From contig NZ_MVIH01000012.1 of the NCBI RefSeq assembly GCF_002086695.1, forward strand, positions 62,001-126,000: a DNA stretch of 64,000 bases, written 5' to 3'. Made by a program: the position numbers and the translations under genes. The DNA is from Mycolicibacterium rhodesiae (GTDB lineage Bacteria; Actinomycetota; Actinomycetes; Mycobacteriales; Mycobacteriaceae). Below, piece by piece: positions 17,037 to 24,477 of this stretch (its first letter is position 1; the number at the start of each line of letters is the position of its first letter). The notes below the pieces were generated by a model, which saw nothing but the letters and a program-made list of their open reading frames with translations, made no database searches and was not told the origin of the DNA.

Positions 17037-17573
17037 ATGACCATCGAGGTATCCAACGAATCCGGCCTCGACGTTTCCGAAGAGGAACTGATCAGCGTCG
17101 CGCGCTTCGTGATTCGTCGCATGGACGTCAATCCGGCCGCTGAGCTGTCGATGGTGTTGCTGGACAGCAACGCGATGGCCGACCTGCACATGCGCTGGAT
17201 GGACCTGCCCGGTCCCACCGACGTGATGAGCTTCCCGATGGACGAGCTCGAGCCCGGCGGTCGCCCGGATGCGCCCGAGCCGGGCCCGTCGATGCTCGGC
17301 GACATCGTGTTGTGCCCGCAGTTCGCCGCCGACCAGGCCAGCGCCGCCGGCCACAGCCTCGGTCAGGAACTGGCTCTGCTGACCGTGCACGGCGTGCTGC
17401 ACCTGTTGGGCTACGACCACGCCGAGCCGGACGAGGAGAAGGAGATGTTCGACCTGCAACGCACCCTGCTCGAAGAGTGGGTGGCCGAGCAGGTCGAGGC
17501 ATACCACCAGGATCGGCAGATCGAGAAGGACCGTCGGCTGCTCGACAAGTCACAGTTCTTCGACGAACCGTGA
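17037..17573 (+). CDS. ybeY: Endoribonuclease YbeY
   Basis: A 178-residue metallo-endoribonuclease for 16S rRNA 3'-end maturation and ribosome quality control. The zinc motif HGVLHLLGYDH gives His118, His122 and His128. The conserved substrate-groove segment PTDVMSFPMDE is at about 60-70. Length is slightly above the family norm because of an acidic C-terminal extension (EDKD/E-rich after 150). It lies 11 nt after phoH and overlaps the downstream membrane gene by GTGA, as in the conserved phoH-ybeY-CNNM-era cluster. Confidence 0.95.
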   Translation: MTIEVSNESGLDVSEEELISVARFVIRRMDVNPAAELSMVLLDSNAMADLHMRWMDLPGPTDVMSFPMDELEPGGRPDAPEPGPSMLGDIVLCPQFAADQASAAGHSLGQELALLTVHGVLHLLGYDHAEPDEEKEMFDLQRTLLEEWVAEQVEAYHQDRQIEKDRRLLDKSQFFDEP

Positions 17574-18862
17574 CGGGGTGGAGTGCGCTGCTCGGTGCGA
17601 TCGCGCTGATAGCGCTGGGCGGTCTGTTCGCCGCGATCGACGCCGCCATCAGTACCGTGTCGATTGCGCGGGTCGAGGAGTTGGTGCGCGACGAGCGGCC
17701 CGGCGCCCTGCGGCTGGCCAGGATCATGGCCGAGCGGCCGCGCTACATCAATCTCGTTGTGCTGCTGCGCATTGCGTGCGAGGCGGCCGCGACGGTCTTG
17801 CTGGTCGCGTTCCTGTGGGATGACCTCGGCCTGACCTGGGGTCTGGTGGCGGCGGCGGGCATCATGACGGTCGCGAGCTTCGTCGCGATGGGGGTCGGCC
17901 CGCGCACCATCGGCAGGCAGAACGCCTACACCATCGCCTTGACGTCGGCGGTCCCGCTGCAGGCGATCTCGGTTCTGCTCACTCCGATCAGCCGGCTGCT
18001 CATCGTGCTCGGCAATGCGCTGACCCCGGGACGCGGCTTCCGCAACGGGCCGTTCGCCTCCGAGATCGAGTTGCGTGAGGTGGTCGACCTGGCGCAGCAG
18101 CGCGGTGTGGTGGCCGACGACGAACGCCGAATGATCCAGTCGGTGTTCGAACTCGGCGACACCGCCGCGCGTGAGGTGATGGTGCCGCGCACCGAGATGG
18201 TGTGGATCGAGAACGACAAGTCCGCCAGCCAGGCGACGTCGTTGGCGGTGCGCAGTGGCTATTCGCGAATCCCGGTGATCGGGGAGAACGTCGACGATGT
18301 GGTCGGCGTCGTCTATCTCAAAGACCTTGTGCAGCGCACCTATTACTCGTCGGACAGCGGCCGCGGCACCAAGGTGGCTGACATCATGCGCCCGGCTGTG
18401 TTCGTCCCTGACTCCAAACCACTCGACGAGCTGTTGCGCGAGATGCAGCGCGACCGCAACCACATGGCCTTGCTGGTCGACGAGTACGGCGCCATCGCCG
18501 GCCTGGTCACCATCGAGGATGTCCTGGAGGAGATCGTCGGCGAGATCGCCGACGAGTACGACACCCGCGAGGTGGCGCCCGTCGAAGAATTGGGCGACAA
18601 CAGGTTCCGGGTGTCGGCTCGGCTGCCGATCGAGGACCTCGGCGAGCTGTACGACGTCGAGTTCGAGGAGGACCTCGACGTCGACACCGTCGGCGGTCTG
18701 CTGGCCCTCGAACTCGGCCGGGTGCCGCTGCCCGGCGCCGAGGTCGTCTCACATGGGCTGCGGCTGCAGGCCGAAGGCGGCCGGGACCACAGAGGGCGGC
18801 TTCGCATCGGCACCGTGCTGGTCAGCCGGATCGAGCCGGAAGGACACGACGAGGATGACTGA
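17570..18862 (+). CDS. CNNM/CorC-family membrane protein (DUF21, CBS pair, CorC_HlyC)
   Basis: A 430-residue membrane protein: DUF21 transmembrane domain with about four helices (1-180), a cytoplasmic CBS-domain pair (about 200-335, including MVPRTEMVWIEND and LVDEYGAIAGLVTIEDVLEEIVGEI) and a C-terminal CorC_HlyC domain (about 345-425). The family is linked to magnesium/cobalt efflux or homeostasis. Start GTG overlaps the ybeY stop, and era begins inside its last codons (8-nt overlap), so it sits in the middle of a coupled operon. M. tuberculosis Rv2366c occupies the same place. Confidence 0.9.
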   Translation: MTGWSALLGAIALIALGGLFAAIDAAISTVSIARVEELVRDERPGALRLARIMAERPRYINLVVLLRIACEAAATVLLVAFLWDDLGLTWGLVAAAGIMTVASFVAMGVGPRTIGRQNAYTIALTSAVPLQAISVLLTPISRLLIVLGNALTPGRGFRNGPFASEIELREVVDLAQQRGVVADDERRMIQSVFELGDTAAREVMVPRTEMVWIENDKSASQATSLAVRSGYSRIPVIGENVDDVVGVVYLKDLVQRTYYSSDSGRGTKVADIMRPAVFVPDSKPLDELLREMQRDRNHMALLVDEYGAIAGLVTIEDVLEEIVGEIADEYDTREVAPVEELGDNRFRVSARLPIEDLGELYDVEFEEDLDVDTVGGLLALELGRVPLPGAEVVSHGLRLQAEGGRDHRGRLRIGTVLVSRIEPEGHDEDD

Positions 18863-19772
18863 CGCCGCTGAGAATGAATTTCGGTCCGGTTTCGTCTGCT
18901 TCGTCGGCAGGCCCAATACCGGCAAGTCGACGCTGACCAACGCACTCGTCGGCACCAAGGTGGCGATCACCTCCAATCGACCGCAGACCACCCGGCACAC
19001 CATTCGCGGCATCGTGCACCGCGCCGACTTCCAGATCGTCCTCGTCGATACCCCTGGGCTGCACCGCCCGCGCACGCTGTTGGGCAAGCGGCTCAACGAC
19101 CTGGTCCGCGACACCTATTCCGAAGTGGACGTTATCGGCCTGTGCATTCCTGCCGACGAGAACATCGGACCGGGTGATCGATGGATCTACGAACAGATCC
19201 GCGACGTGGCCCCCCGCACGACCCTCGTCGTCATCGTCACCAAGATCGACAAGGTGTCCAAGGAACGGGTCGCCGAGCAGCTGATCGCCGTGCACGAATT
19301 GGTCGGCGACACTGCAGCCGAGATCGTGCCGGTGTCGGCGACGCGCGGCGACCAGGTCGACATCCTCATCGATGTGCTGGCCGGCCAGCTGCAGCCGGGC
19401 CCGGCGTTCTACCCCGACGGGGAGCTCACTGACGAGCCCGAAGAAGTGCTGATGGCCGAGCTCATTCGCGAGGCGGCGCTGGAGGGCGTGCGCGACGAGT
19501 TGCCGCACTCCCTGGCGGTGGTGATCGAGGAGATCGAGGAACGGCCCGACCGCGACGACCTCATCGATGTGCACGCCGTGCTGTACGTCGAGCGGGACAG
19601 TCAGAAGGGCATTGTGATCGGCAAGGGTGGCGCTCGGCTCAAAGAAGTCGGGACAGTGGCCCGTACGCAGATCGAGAAGCTGCTCGGCACCAAGGTGTAT
19701 CTCGATCTGCGGGTCAAGATCGCCAAGAATTGGCAGCGTGACCCCAAACAGCTTGGCCGGCTTGGCTTTTAG
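18855..19772 (+). CDS. era: GTPase Era
   Basis: A 305-residue GTPase for 30S assembly. G1 is GRPNTGKST (18-26), G2 lies in the SNRPQTTRHTIRG segment, G3 is DTPG, G4 TKID and G5 SATRGD. The C-terminal KH domain (about 225-305) contains VIGKGGARLKEVG, which contacts the 3' end of 16S rRNA. Era, YbeY and PhoH in one operon form a ribosome-maturation unit. The ATG lies inside the end of the CNNM gene. The stop overlaps the convergent amidase stop by 4 nt (TTAG). No intervening gene equivalent to Rv2365c is present here. Confidence 0.96.
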   Translation: MTDAAENEFRSGFVCFVGRPNTGKSTLTNALVGTKVAITSNRPQTTRHTIRGIVHRADFQIVLVDTPGLHRPRTLLGKRLNDLVRDTYSEVDVIGLCIPADENIGPGDRWIYEQIRDVAPRTTLVVIVTKIDKVSKERVAEQLIAVHELVGDTAAEIVPVSATRGDQVDILIDVLAGQLQPGPAFYPDGELTDEPEEVLMAELIREAALEGVRDELPHSLAVVIEEIEERPDRDDLIDVHAVLYVERDSQKGIVIGKGGARLKEVGTVARTQIEKLLGTKVYLDLRVKIAKNWQRDPKQLGRLGF

Positions 19773-21220
19773 ATCTCGGTGGGTACCGGGGTGTTCCACC
19801 AGATCTCGGGTTGCTTGTTGGCCCACCCGTTGATGGCCTCCAATTCGGCCGCCAGGGAGATCAGCAGGGGCTCACTGTTGGCCGGGCCCATCAGCTGCAC
19901 GCCGATCGGCAGTCCGTCAGAGGTGAATCCAGCCGGGACACTGATCGAGGGCCAGCCCAGCAGATTCCACGGGAACGTCACCGGGCAGGCCGCGATCATC
20001 GCGCGGTCGGTGCCCATCGGCCCCAGGCGGTCGAACCTGCGGGCCGGGGGAGGCGGCTGCGCGGTCGTCGGCGCGAGCACGACGTCCACGGACCGGAAGA
20101 TAGCCCCGACGCGGCGGTGCAGCCTCGGTTCGCTGGCGCGGGCGCGTCGCAGCATCGACCCCGACAGCAGCCGGCCCACCCGCATGTTGGACTCGGTCCG
20201 GGGGTCGAAGGTGACGTCGCCACCGAGCCGGTCGGCCCACTCCAGCAGCCCGGCGGTGGAGCGGGGCAGGAACGTCAGCGGCAGCCGCAGGCCGTAGTTG
20301 GGGTTGCCCGCCATGACAGTGTGGCCCAGCAGGCCGAGTTGCTCGGCGATGGCGCTGAGCGCGACCCTGATCTCGGGATGCAGCCTGGCGGGAAAGAACG
20401 TGAACGGAAAGCGCGTCGACAGCGCGATCTTCAACGGTCCGGGGGCGGCCCCGACGGAGTCGGACATCCGTACCGGCGGTGGCTTGAAGGGGTCGTCGTC
20501 ATGGTTGCCGGAGGCGGCGTCGAGGACGAGCGCGGCGTCGGCCACGGTGCGCGCCAGCACACCGTTGACGGTGATCCCGTTGAACGGGTCATGAACCGGC
20601 CAGGTCGAGATGCGGCCGCGCTGCGGCTTGATACCCACCAGGTGGGTCCAGGCGGCCGGCACCCGGACACTGCCTGCGCCGTCGGAACCGATGGCGGCGG
20701 CGACCAGGCCCGCAGCGACGGCGGCGGCGCTGCCACCCGACGAGCCGCCGGGAGTGTGCTTGCGCGACCAGGGGTTACGGGTGTGGCCGAAGGCGGGGCC
20801 GCTGGTGAACGGCCATTGACCCAGTTCACAGCAGTTCGTCTTGCCGACGATGACCGCGCCCGCCTCGCGCAGCCTGCGGACCACTTCGGAGTCGTGCGCC
20901 GCGGGGCGCACGGGTCCCGCGGTTCCGAAGGAGGTGGGAACGCCGGCGATGTCGACGTCGTCCTTGACCGCGATGGGGATGCCCAGCAGCGGCGCCTGCT
21001 CCCCGGCGGCCCGGCGGCGGTCGGCGTCAGCCGCCTCGGCCAGTGCGCTCTCGGTGAGCACCACCCGGAACGCGTTGAGCGTGGACTGGCTGGCGGTGAT
21101 CGCGCGCAGCGACCGGCGGACCAGTTCGGCGGACGTGACCGTGCCGCTGGCCAACTGATAGAGCTGCTCACCGATGGTCGGAAACCGCGGTGGCCTGCCC
21201 AGACTCCGGTGAGCTGTCAT
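19769..21220 (-). CDS. amiA2: Amidase, amidase-signature family
   Basis: A 483-residue amidase with the Ser-cisSer-Lys triad: Lys86 (AVKDDVD), cis-Ser161 (GGSSGGS) and nucleophile Ser184 in GSDGAGSVR. These enzymes hydrolyse carboxamides; the physiological substrate is not predictable from sequence. It is convergent with era and divergent from recO, the location of Rv2363 (amiA2) in M. tuberculosis. Length matches that protein almost exactly. Confidence 0.88.
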   Translation of the reverse strand: MTAHRSLGRPPRFPTIGEQLYQLASGTVTSAELVRRSLRAITASQSTLNAFRVVLTESALAEAADADRRRAAGEQAPLLGIPIAVKDDVDIAGVPTSFGTAGPVRPAAHDSEVVRRLREAGAVIVGKTNCCELGQWPFTSGPAFGHTRNPWSRKHTPGGSSGGSAAAVAAGLVAAAIGSDGAGSVRVPAAWTHLVGIKPQRGRISTWPVHDPFNGITVNGVLARTVADAALVLDAASGNHDDDPFKPPPVRMSDSVGAAPGPLKIALSTRFPFTFFPARLHPEIRVALSAIAEQLGLLGHTVMAGNPNYGLRLPLTFLPRSTAGLLEWADRLGGDVTFDPRTESNMRVGRLLSGSMLRRARASEPRLHRRVGAIFRSVDVVLAPTTAQPPPPARRFDRLGPMGTDRAMIAACPVTFPWNLLGWPSISVPAGFTSDGLPIGVQLMGPANSEPLLISLAAELEAINGWANKQPEIWWNTPVPTEI

Positions 21221-21284
21221 GGCGACGTAGAGACTAACGGCGCGCGTCCGCCGTTATGTCGCAATGCGGTGGGAAACTGGTCGG

Positions 21285-22106
21285 ATGCGGCTGTATCGGG
21301 ATCGGGCGGTCGTGCTGCGCCAGCACAAGCTCGGTGAAGCCGACCGCATCGTCACCTTGCTGACCCGCGACCACGGTCTGGTCCGCGCGGTTGCCAAGGG
21401 CGTGCGCCGTACCCGCAGCAAATTCGGTTCCCGGTTGGAGCCGTTCGCTCACATCGACGTCCAGCTGCACCCCGGTCGCAACCTGGACATCGTCACCCAG
21501 GTGGTGTCGATCGACGCCTTCGCCACCGACATCGTCAGTGACTACGGTCGCTACACCAGCGCCTGTGCGGTCCTGGAGACCGCCGAGCGGCTCGCCGGGG
21601 AGGAACGCGCCCCGGCGCCGGCGCTGCACCGGCTCACGGTCGGCGCGTTGCGCGCGGTGGCCGACGGTGCACGCAGCCGCGAGCTGGTCCTGGACGCCTA
21701 CCTGCTGCGGGCCATGGGCATCGCCGGCTGGGCGCCGTCACTGACCGAATGCGCCCGCTGCGCGGCACCGGGACCGCACCGCGCGTTCCACATCGCCGCT
21801 GGTGGCAGCGTCTGCATGCATTGCCGTCCGTCCGGCTCGACGACACCGCCGCAGGCGGTGCTGGATCTGATGTCCGCGCTGCACGACGGGGATTGGGAGC
21901 TTGCGGAGGCCTCGACGCCGTCGCACCGCAGCCACGCCAGCGGCTTGGTGGCTGCGCATCTGCAGTGGCATCTGGAACGCCAGCTGCGCACTTTGCCGCT
22001 GGTGGAGCGTGTCTACCGGCGGGCCGCTGACCACGGGATGGAGATGTTCAGGCAGGATGAGCCATATGGCGATGAACCGGGTGACCAGCTCGTGGCGGGG
22101 GGCTGA
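21285..22106 (+). CDS. recO: DNA repair protein RecO
   Basis: A 273-residue recombination mediator: N-terminal OB fold (1-80) and a helical domain with a zinc site, Cys156/Cys159 (CARC) and Cys177/Cys180 (CMHC). RecO anneals strands and, with RecR, loads RecA onto SSB-covered DNA. The ATG at 21285 gives the typical N-terminus MRLYRDRAVVLR. The end overlaps uppS by about 41 bases. The order amiA2 (divergent), recO, uppS is conserved in mycobacteria. Confidence 0.94.
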   Translation: MRLYRDRAVVLRQHKLGEADRIVTLLTRDHGLVRAVAKGVRRTRSKFGSRLEPFAHIDVQLHPGRNLDIVTQVVSIDAFATDIVSDYGRYTSACAVLETAERLAGEERAPAPALHRLTVGALRAVADGARSRELVLDAYLLRAMGIAGWAPSLTECARCAAPGPHRAFHIAAGGSVCMHCRPSGSTTPPQAVLDLMSALHDGDWELAEASTPSHRSHASGLVAAHLQWHLERQLRTLPLVERVYRRAADHGMEMFRQDEPYGDEPGDQLVAGG

Positions 22107-22980
22107 GCGCAGGCGGAAAGAGACCTTTCCGCAGCTGCCCCCGGCGCCCGACGACTACCCGATGTTCCCGGACACCTCTGTGTGGCCGGTCGTGTTTCCG
22201 GAGCTGCCGCCCGCGCCGGACGGCGGCCCGCGCCGGCCGCCCCAGCACACCTCCAAGGCCGTGCCGCCGGCGATTCCGGCCGCCCAGATGCCCAAGCATG
22301 TGGCCGTGGTGATGGACGGCAACGGACGCTGGGCGACGCAGCGCGGGTTGAGCCGCACCGAGGGCCACAAGATGGGCGAGGCGGTGCTCATCGACATCAC
22401 CTGCGGAGCCATCGAGATCGGCATCCAGCACCTGTCGGTGTACGCGTTCTCCACCGAGAACTGGCGGCGCAGTACCGAAGAGGTGCGGTTCCTGATGGGC
22501 TTCAACCGCGAGGTGGTGCGCCGGCGCCGCGAGAATCTGGACGCGATGGGCGTCAACATGCGCTGGGTGGGGTCGCGGGCGCGGATGTGGCGCAGCGTGA
22601 TCAAGGAGTTCGACATCGCCGAGAACATGACCGTCGGCAATGACGTCATCACGGTGAACTATTGCGTGAACTACGGCGGGCGGGCCGAGATCGCCGAAGC
22701 GGCAAAACAGATCGCGCGTGATGCGGTGGCCGGCCGGATCGACCCGGAACGGGTGAACGAGGCAACGATCACCGAGCATCTGCACCGGCCCGACATTCCC
22801 GACGTCGACCTGTTCATCAGGACGTCGGGGGAGCAGCGGGCGAGCAACTTCATGCTGTGGCAGGCCGCGTACGCCGAGTATGTGTTCCAGGACAAGCTGT
22901 GGCCCGATTACGACCGGCGCGATTTGTGGGCGGCATGCGAGGAGTACGCCGAGCGCAACCGGCGTTTCGGCCGGGCCTGA
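22066..22980 (+). CDS. uppS: Long-chain (decaprenyl) cis-prenyl diphosphate synthase
   Basis: A 304-residue cis-prenyltransferase that makes decaprenyl diphosphate, the lipid carrier for peptidoglycan, arabinogalactan and LAM precursors. The catalytic MDGNGRWA motif contains Asp84, and the C-terminal signature RTSGEQR...NFMLWQAAYAE is intact. The proline-rich N-terminus (FPQLPPAPDDYPMFPD) matches M. tuberculosis Rv2361c and is absent in short undecaprenyl synthases. Alternative starts at 22057 or 22072 are possible; all lie within the recO 3' end. Confidence 0.93.
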   Translation: MAMNRVTSSWRGAERRRKETFPQLPPAPDDYPMFPDTSVWPVVFPELPPAPDGGPRRPPQHTSKAVPPAIPAAQMPKHVAVVMDGNGRWATQRGLSRTEGHKMGEAVLIDITCGAIEIGIQHLSVYAFSTENWRRSTEEVRFLMGFNREVVRRRRENLDAMGVNMRWVGSRARMWRSVIKEFDIAENMTVGNDVITVNYCVNYGGRAEIAEAAKQIARDAVAGRIDPERVNEATITEHLHRPDIPDVDLFIRTSGEQRASNFMLWQAAYAEYVFQDKLWPDYDRRDLWAACEEYAERNRRFGRA

Positions 22981-22982
22981 CC

Positions 22983-23366
22983 ATGCTGTTGGACGCACGG
23001 CTGGCCGAGGTTCTGAGCGCTGTCGTGCCGGTCGAGGTGGAACCGGACGGCGCGCTGACGGTGCGCTATGAGGGGACGTTCGCGTCGCTGCGGACGGTCA
23101 CCATTGCCGAGGACATCAAGATGGTGTCGGTGACGCAGGTCCTCGGCTGGGATCTGTCGTCGACTGCCGACCTTCGCAAACGTGTTGCCGCGCAAGCGCA
23201 GTCGACGATGCTGGGGACGGTGACGTTCGTCGAGTCGGGCAAGAAGGGCGACATCATGCTGCGCTACAACTTTCCCGGCGATGGTCTGGCCGATCATGCG
23301 CTGCAGACGCTGGTGCTGATGGTGCTCGCCGGCGGGGCCGATGCCCGCCGCGCGCTCGTCGACTAG
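22983..23366 (+). CDS. Conserved hypothetical protein (Rv2360c position)
   Basis: A 127-residue cytoplasmic protein two bases after uppS, so cotranscribed with recO-uppS. It has an alpha/beta pattern (VEVEPDGALTVRYEGTFASLRT, then an amphipathic helix, then GDIMLRYNFPGDG) reminiscent of the YbjN/chaperone-like fold, but I would not assert that family. M. tuberculosis has a conserved hypothetical (Rv2360c) in the same slot. No catalytic motif or membrane segment. Its last codons (CTCGTCGACTAG) lie in a segment that recurs about 195 bp downstream. Confidence 0.75.
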   Translation: MLLDARLAEVLSAVVPVEVEPDGALTVRYEGTFASLRTVTIAEDIKMVSVTQVLGWDLSSTADLRKRVAAQAQSTMLGTVTFVESGKKGDIMLRYNFPGDGLADHALQTLVLMVLAGGADARRALVD

Positions 23367-23377
23367 CTCAGCCGCCT

Positions 23378-23440
23378 CGCCGAGATCGACACCAGCGCGG
23401 GAAAGTTCGAGTAGGTCCCACGCTGACGTCGATCTCGGCG
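23378..23440. repeat. Long imperfect hairpin between convergent genes
   Basis: Arms 23378-23402 and 23416-23440 are complementary at 22 of 25 positions around a 13-nt loop. The stem begins CGCCGAGATCGAC. It lies just downstream of the plus-strand gene ending at 23366 and before the minus-strand zur stop, so it may act as a bidirectional terminator. The same CGAGATCGAC stem motif recurs in a hairpin at 31500-31556, also between convergent genes. Confidence 0.7.
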
Positions 23441-23489
23441 CGCGAGCTCGGCTCTGCGGGGCCCGAAGGCTCTGGGTAACACGGTTGGT

Positions 23490-23530
23490 GTCCGCCTCCG
23501 AGCGACAACGGTTGTCGCTCAAAGGCGGAC
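23490..23530. repeat. 41-bp palindrome with near-zero loop
   Basis: GTCCGCCT pairs with AGGCGGAC, then two mismatched bases, then GAGCGACAAC pairs with GTTGTCGCTC across a single-base centre. That is an 8+10-bp stem almost without loop, more like a cruciform-prone operator or repeat element than a terminator. Confidence 0.75.
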
Positions 23531-23612
23531 GCAATGCATGTAGTCCACACTCGTCGACTAGCTGTTGGGTGGCTCGCCGAGATCGACACCAGCGCGGGAA
23601 AGTTCGACTAGC

Positions 23613-24035
23613 TCAGCTCCGGCACTGCCCGCAGGTGCCGAACAACTCGATCGTGTGGCTGACGTCCGAAAAGCCATGCTCGGCAGCCACTTCCGCGGCC
23701 CAGGCCTCGACTTCGCGACCGCTGACCTCCACCGCCGCGCCGCAACTTCGGCACACCAGGTGATGGTGATGGTCCGCGCCGGCGCAGCGCCGGTAGACCG
23801 ACTCCCCGGTGTCGGTGCGCACCATGTCCACCAGATCGGCCGCCGACAGCGACTGCAGCGTCCGGTACACGGTGGTCAGTCCGATGTTCTCGCCGCGGCG
23901 GCGCAGCTCGTCGTGTAACTCCTGCGCCGAGCGGAACTCGTCGACGGTGTCGAGCAGCGCGATGATGGACGCCCGCTGACGGGTAGCACGCACCCCGCCC
24001 GCCCCCGCGCGCGGACGGGTTTCCGCTCCGGTCAC
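23613..24035 (-). CDS. zur: Zinc uptake regulator Zur (FurB)
   Basis: A 140-residue Fur-family repressor. A winged helix (about 15-85, TTVYRTLQSLSAADLV) is followed by a dimerisation domain holding a HHHH cluster at 89-92 and two structural Cys pairs, Cys95/Cys98 (CRSC) and Cys135/Cys138 (CGQC). These are the usual zinc sites. Zur represses zinc-uptake and alternative ribosomal-protein genes when zinc is sufficient. The GTG start overlaps the smtB stop (GTGA), reproducing the Rv2358-Rv2359 operon in which SmtB represses at low zinc. Confidence 0.94.
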   Translation of the reverse strand: MTGAETRPRAGAGGVRATRQRASIIALLDTVDEFRSAQELHDELRRRGENIGLTTVYRTLQSLSAADLVDMVRTDTGESVYRRCAGADHHHHLVCRSCGAAVEVSGREVEAWAAEVAAEHGFSDVSHTIELFGTCGQCRS

Positions 24036-24337
24036 GAGTGCTCCTCGCCGGCGTGGCTGATGGCGGCGACGATGATCTCGGCGAGGTGCTCGTCGACCAG
24101 TCGGTAGATCACTTCCCGTCCGGATCGCTCGCCGGCGACCACGCCGGCCGCCTTCAGGATTCGCAGGTGCTGGCTGACGAGGGGTTGCGGGACGTCGAGC
24201 GCGTCGACGAGTTCGTGCACGCACCGCCGGGACTCCCGCAATTGCAGAACGATCGCGATCCGCACCGGGGCGGCCAGCGCGCGCAACAGCTCACCGGCGC
24301 GTTCCAGAAGGGCGGCATGGTCGGTGGCGGTGGTCAT
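24032..24337 (-). CDS. smtB: ArsR/SmtB-family zinc-sensing repressor
   Basis: A 101-residue winged-helix repressor with the ArsR core (VRIAIVLQLRESRRCVHELVDAL, then QPLVSQHLRILKAAG). The C-terminal helix carries a complete alpha-5 zinc site in SmtB spacing, Asp82-x-His84-x10-His95-x2-Glu98. GGAGGTG 6 nt before the ATG at 24337 decides the start. It heads the smtB-zur operon, where zinc binding should release it from DNA. A perfect 6-bp inverted repeat in the promoter region is its likely operator. Confidence 0.95.
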   Translation of the reverse strand: MTTATDHAALLERAGELLRALAAPVRIAIVLQLRESRRCVHELVDALDVPQPLVSQHLRILKAAGVVAGERSGREVIYRLVDEHLAEIIVAAISHAGEEHS

Positions 24338-24355
24338 GGCACACCTCCCCGTTAT

Positions 24356-24370
24356 TGGAAACGATTTCCA
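24356..24370. promoter_or_regulatory. Inverted repeat, probable SmtB (or Zur) operator
   Basis: TGGAAA-CGA-TTTCCA is a perfect dyad 18 nt upstream of the smtB start in otherwise GC-rich DNA. ArsR/SmtB proteins bind AT-richer imperfect dyads in their own promoters, and the arms also resemble mycobacterial Zur boxes. Position supports autoregulation; which protein binds is not decided by sequence. Confidence 0.65.
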
Positions 24371-24477
24371 GTTGGCGTCCACTTTTCCATGCACGATCAC
24401 GCATGTCAAAGGCTCCGGTGAGAGGTCGCTAGGCTATGGGGCTGTTGTCCGTTCACAGAACAGGAGTGGCACCCACC

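Larger units (their letters stand above)
23355..23607 (+). repeat. Imperfect direct duplication of a ~56-bp segment
   Basis: The segment at 23355-23410, including the 3' end of the upstream gene, recurs at 23550-23607. Identical blocks are the 14-mer CTCGTCGACTAGCT (23355 and 23550) and a 35-bp block at 23376-23410 and 23573-23607. The link between blocks differs by 2 bp in length. The 140 bp in between contains two strong hairpins. It looks like an insertion flanked by duplicated target sequence, or a tandem duplication followed by divergence. Confidence 0.75.

Noticed and set aside
19811..21337. A long plus-strand open frame opposite the amidase
   Set aside because: Glycine/arginine/proline-rich antisense shadow of a complete amidase with an intact catalytic triad.
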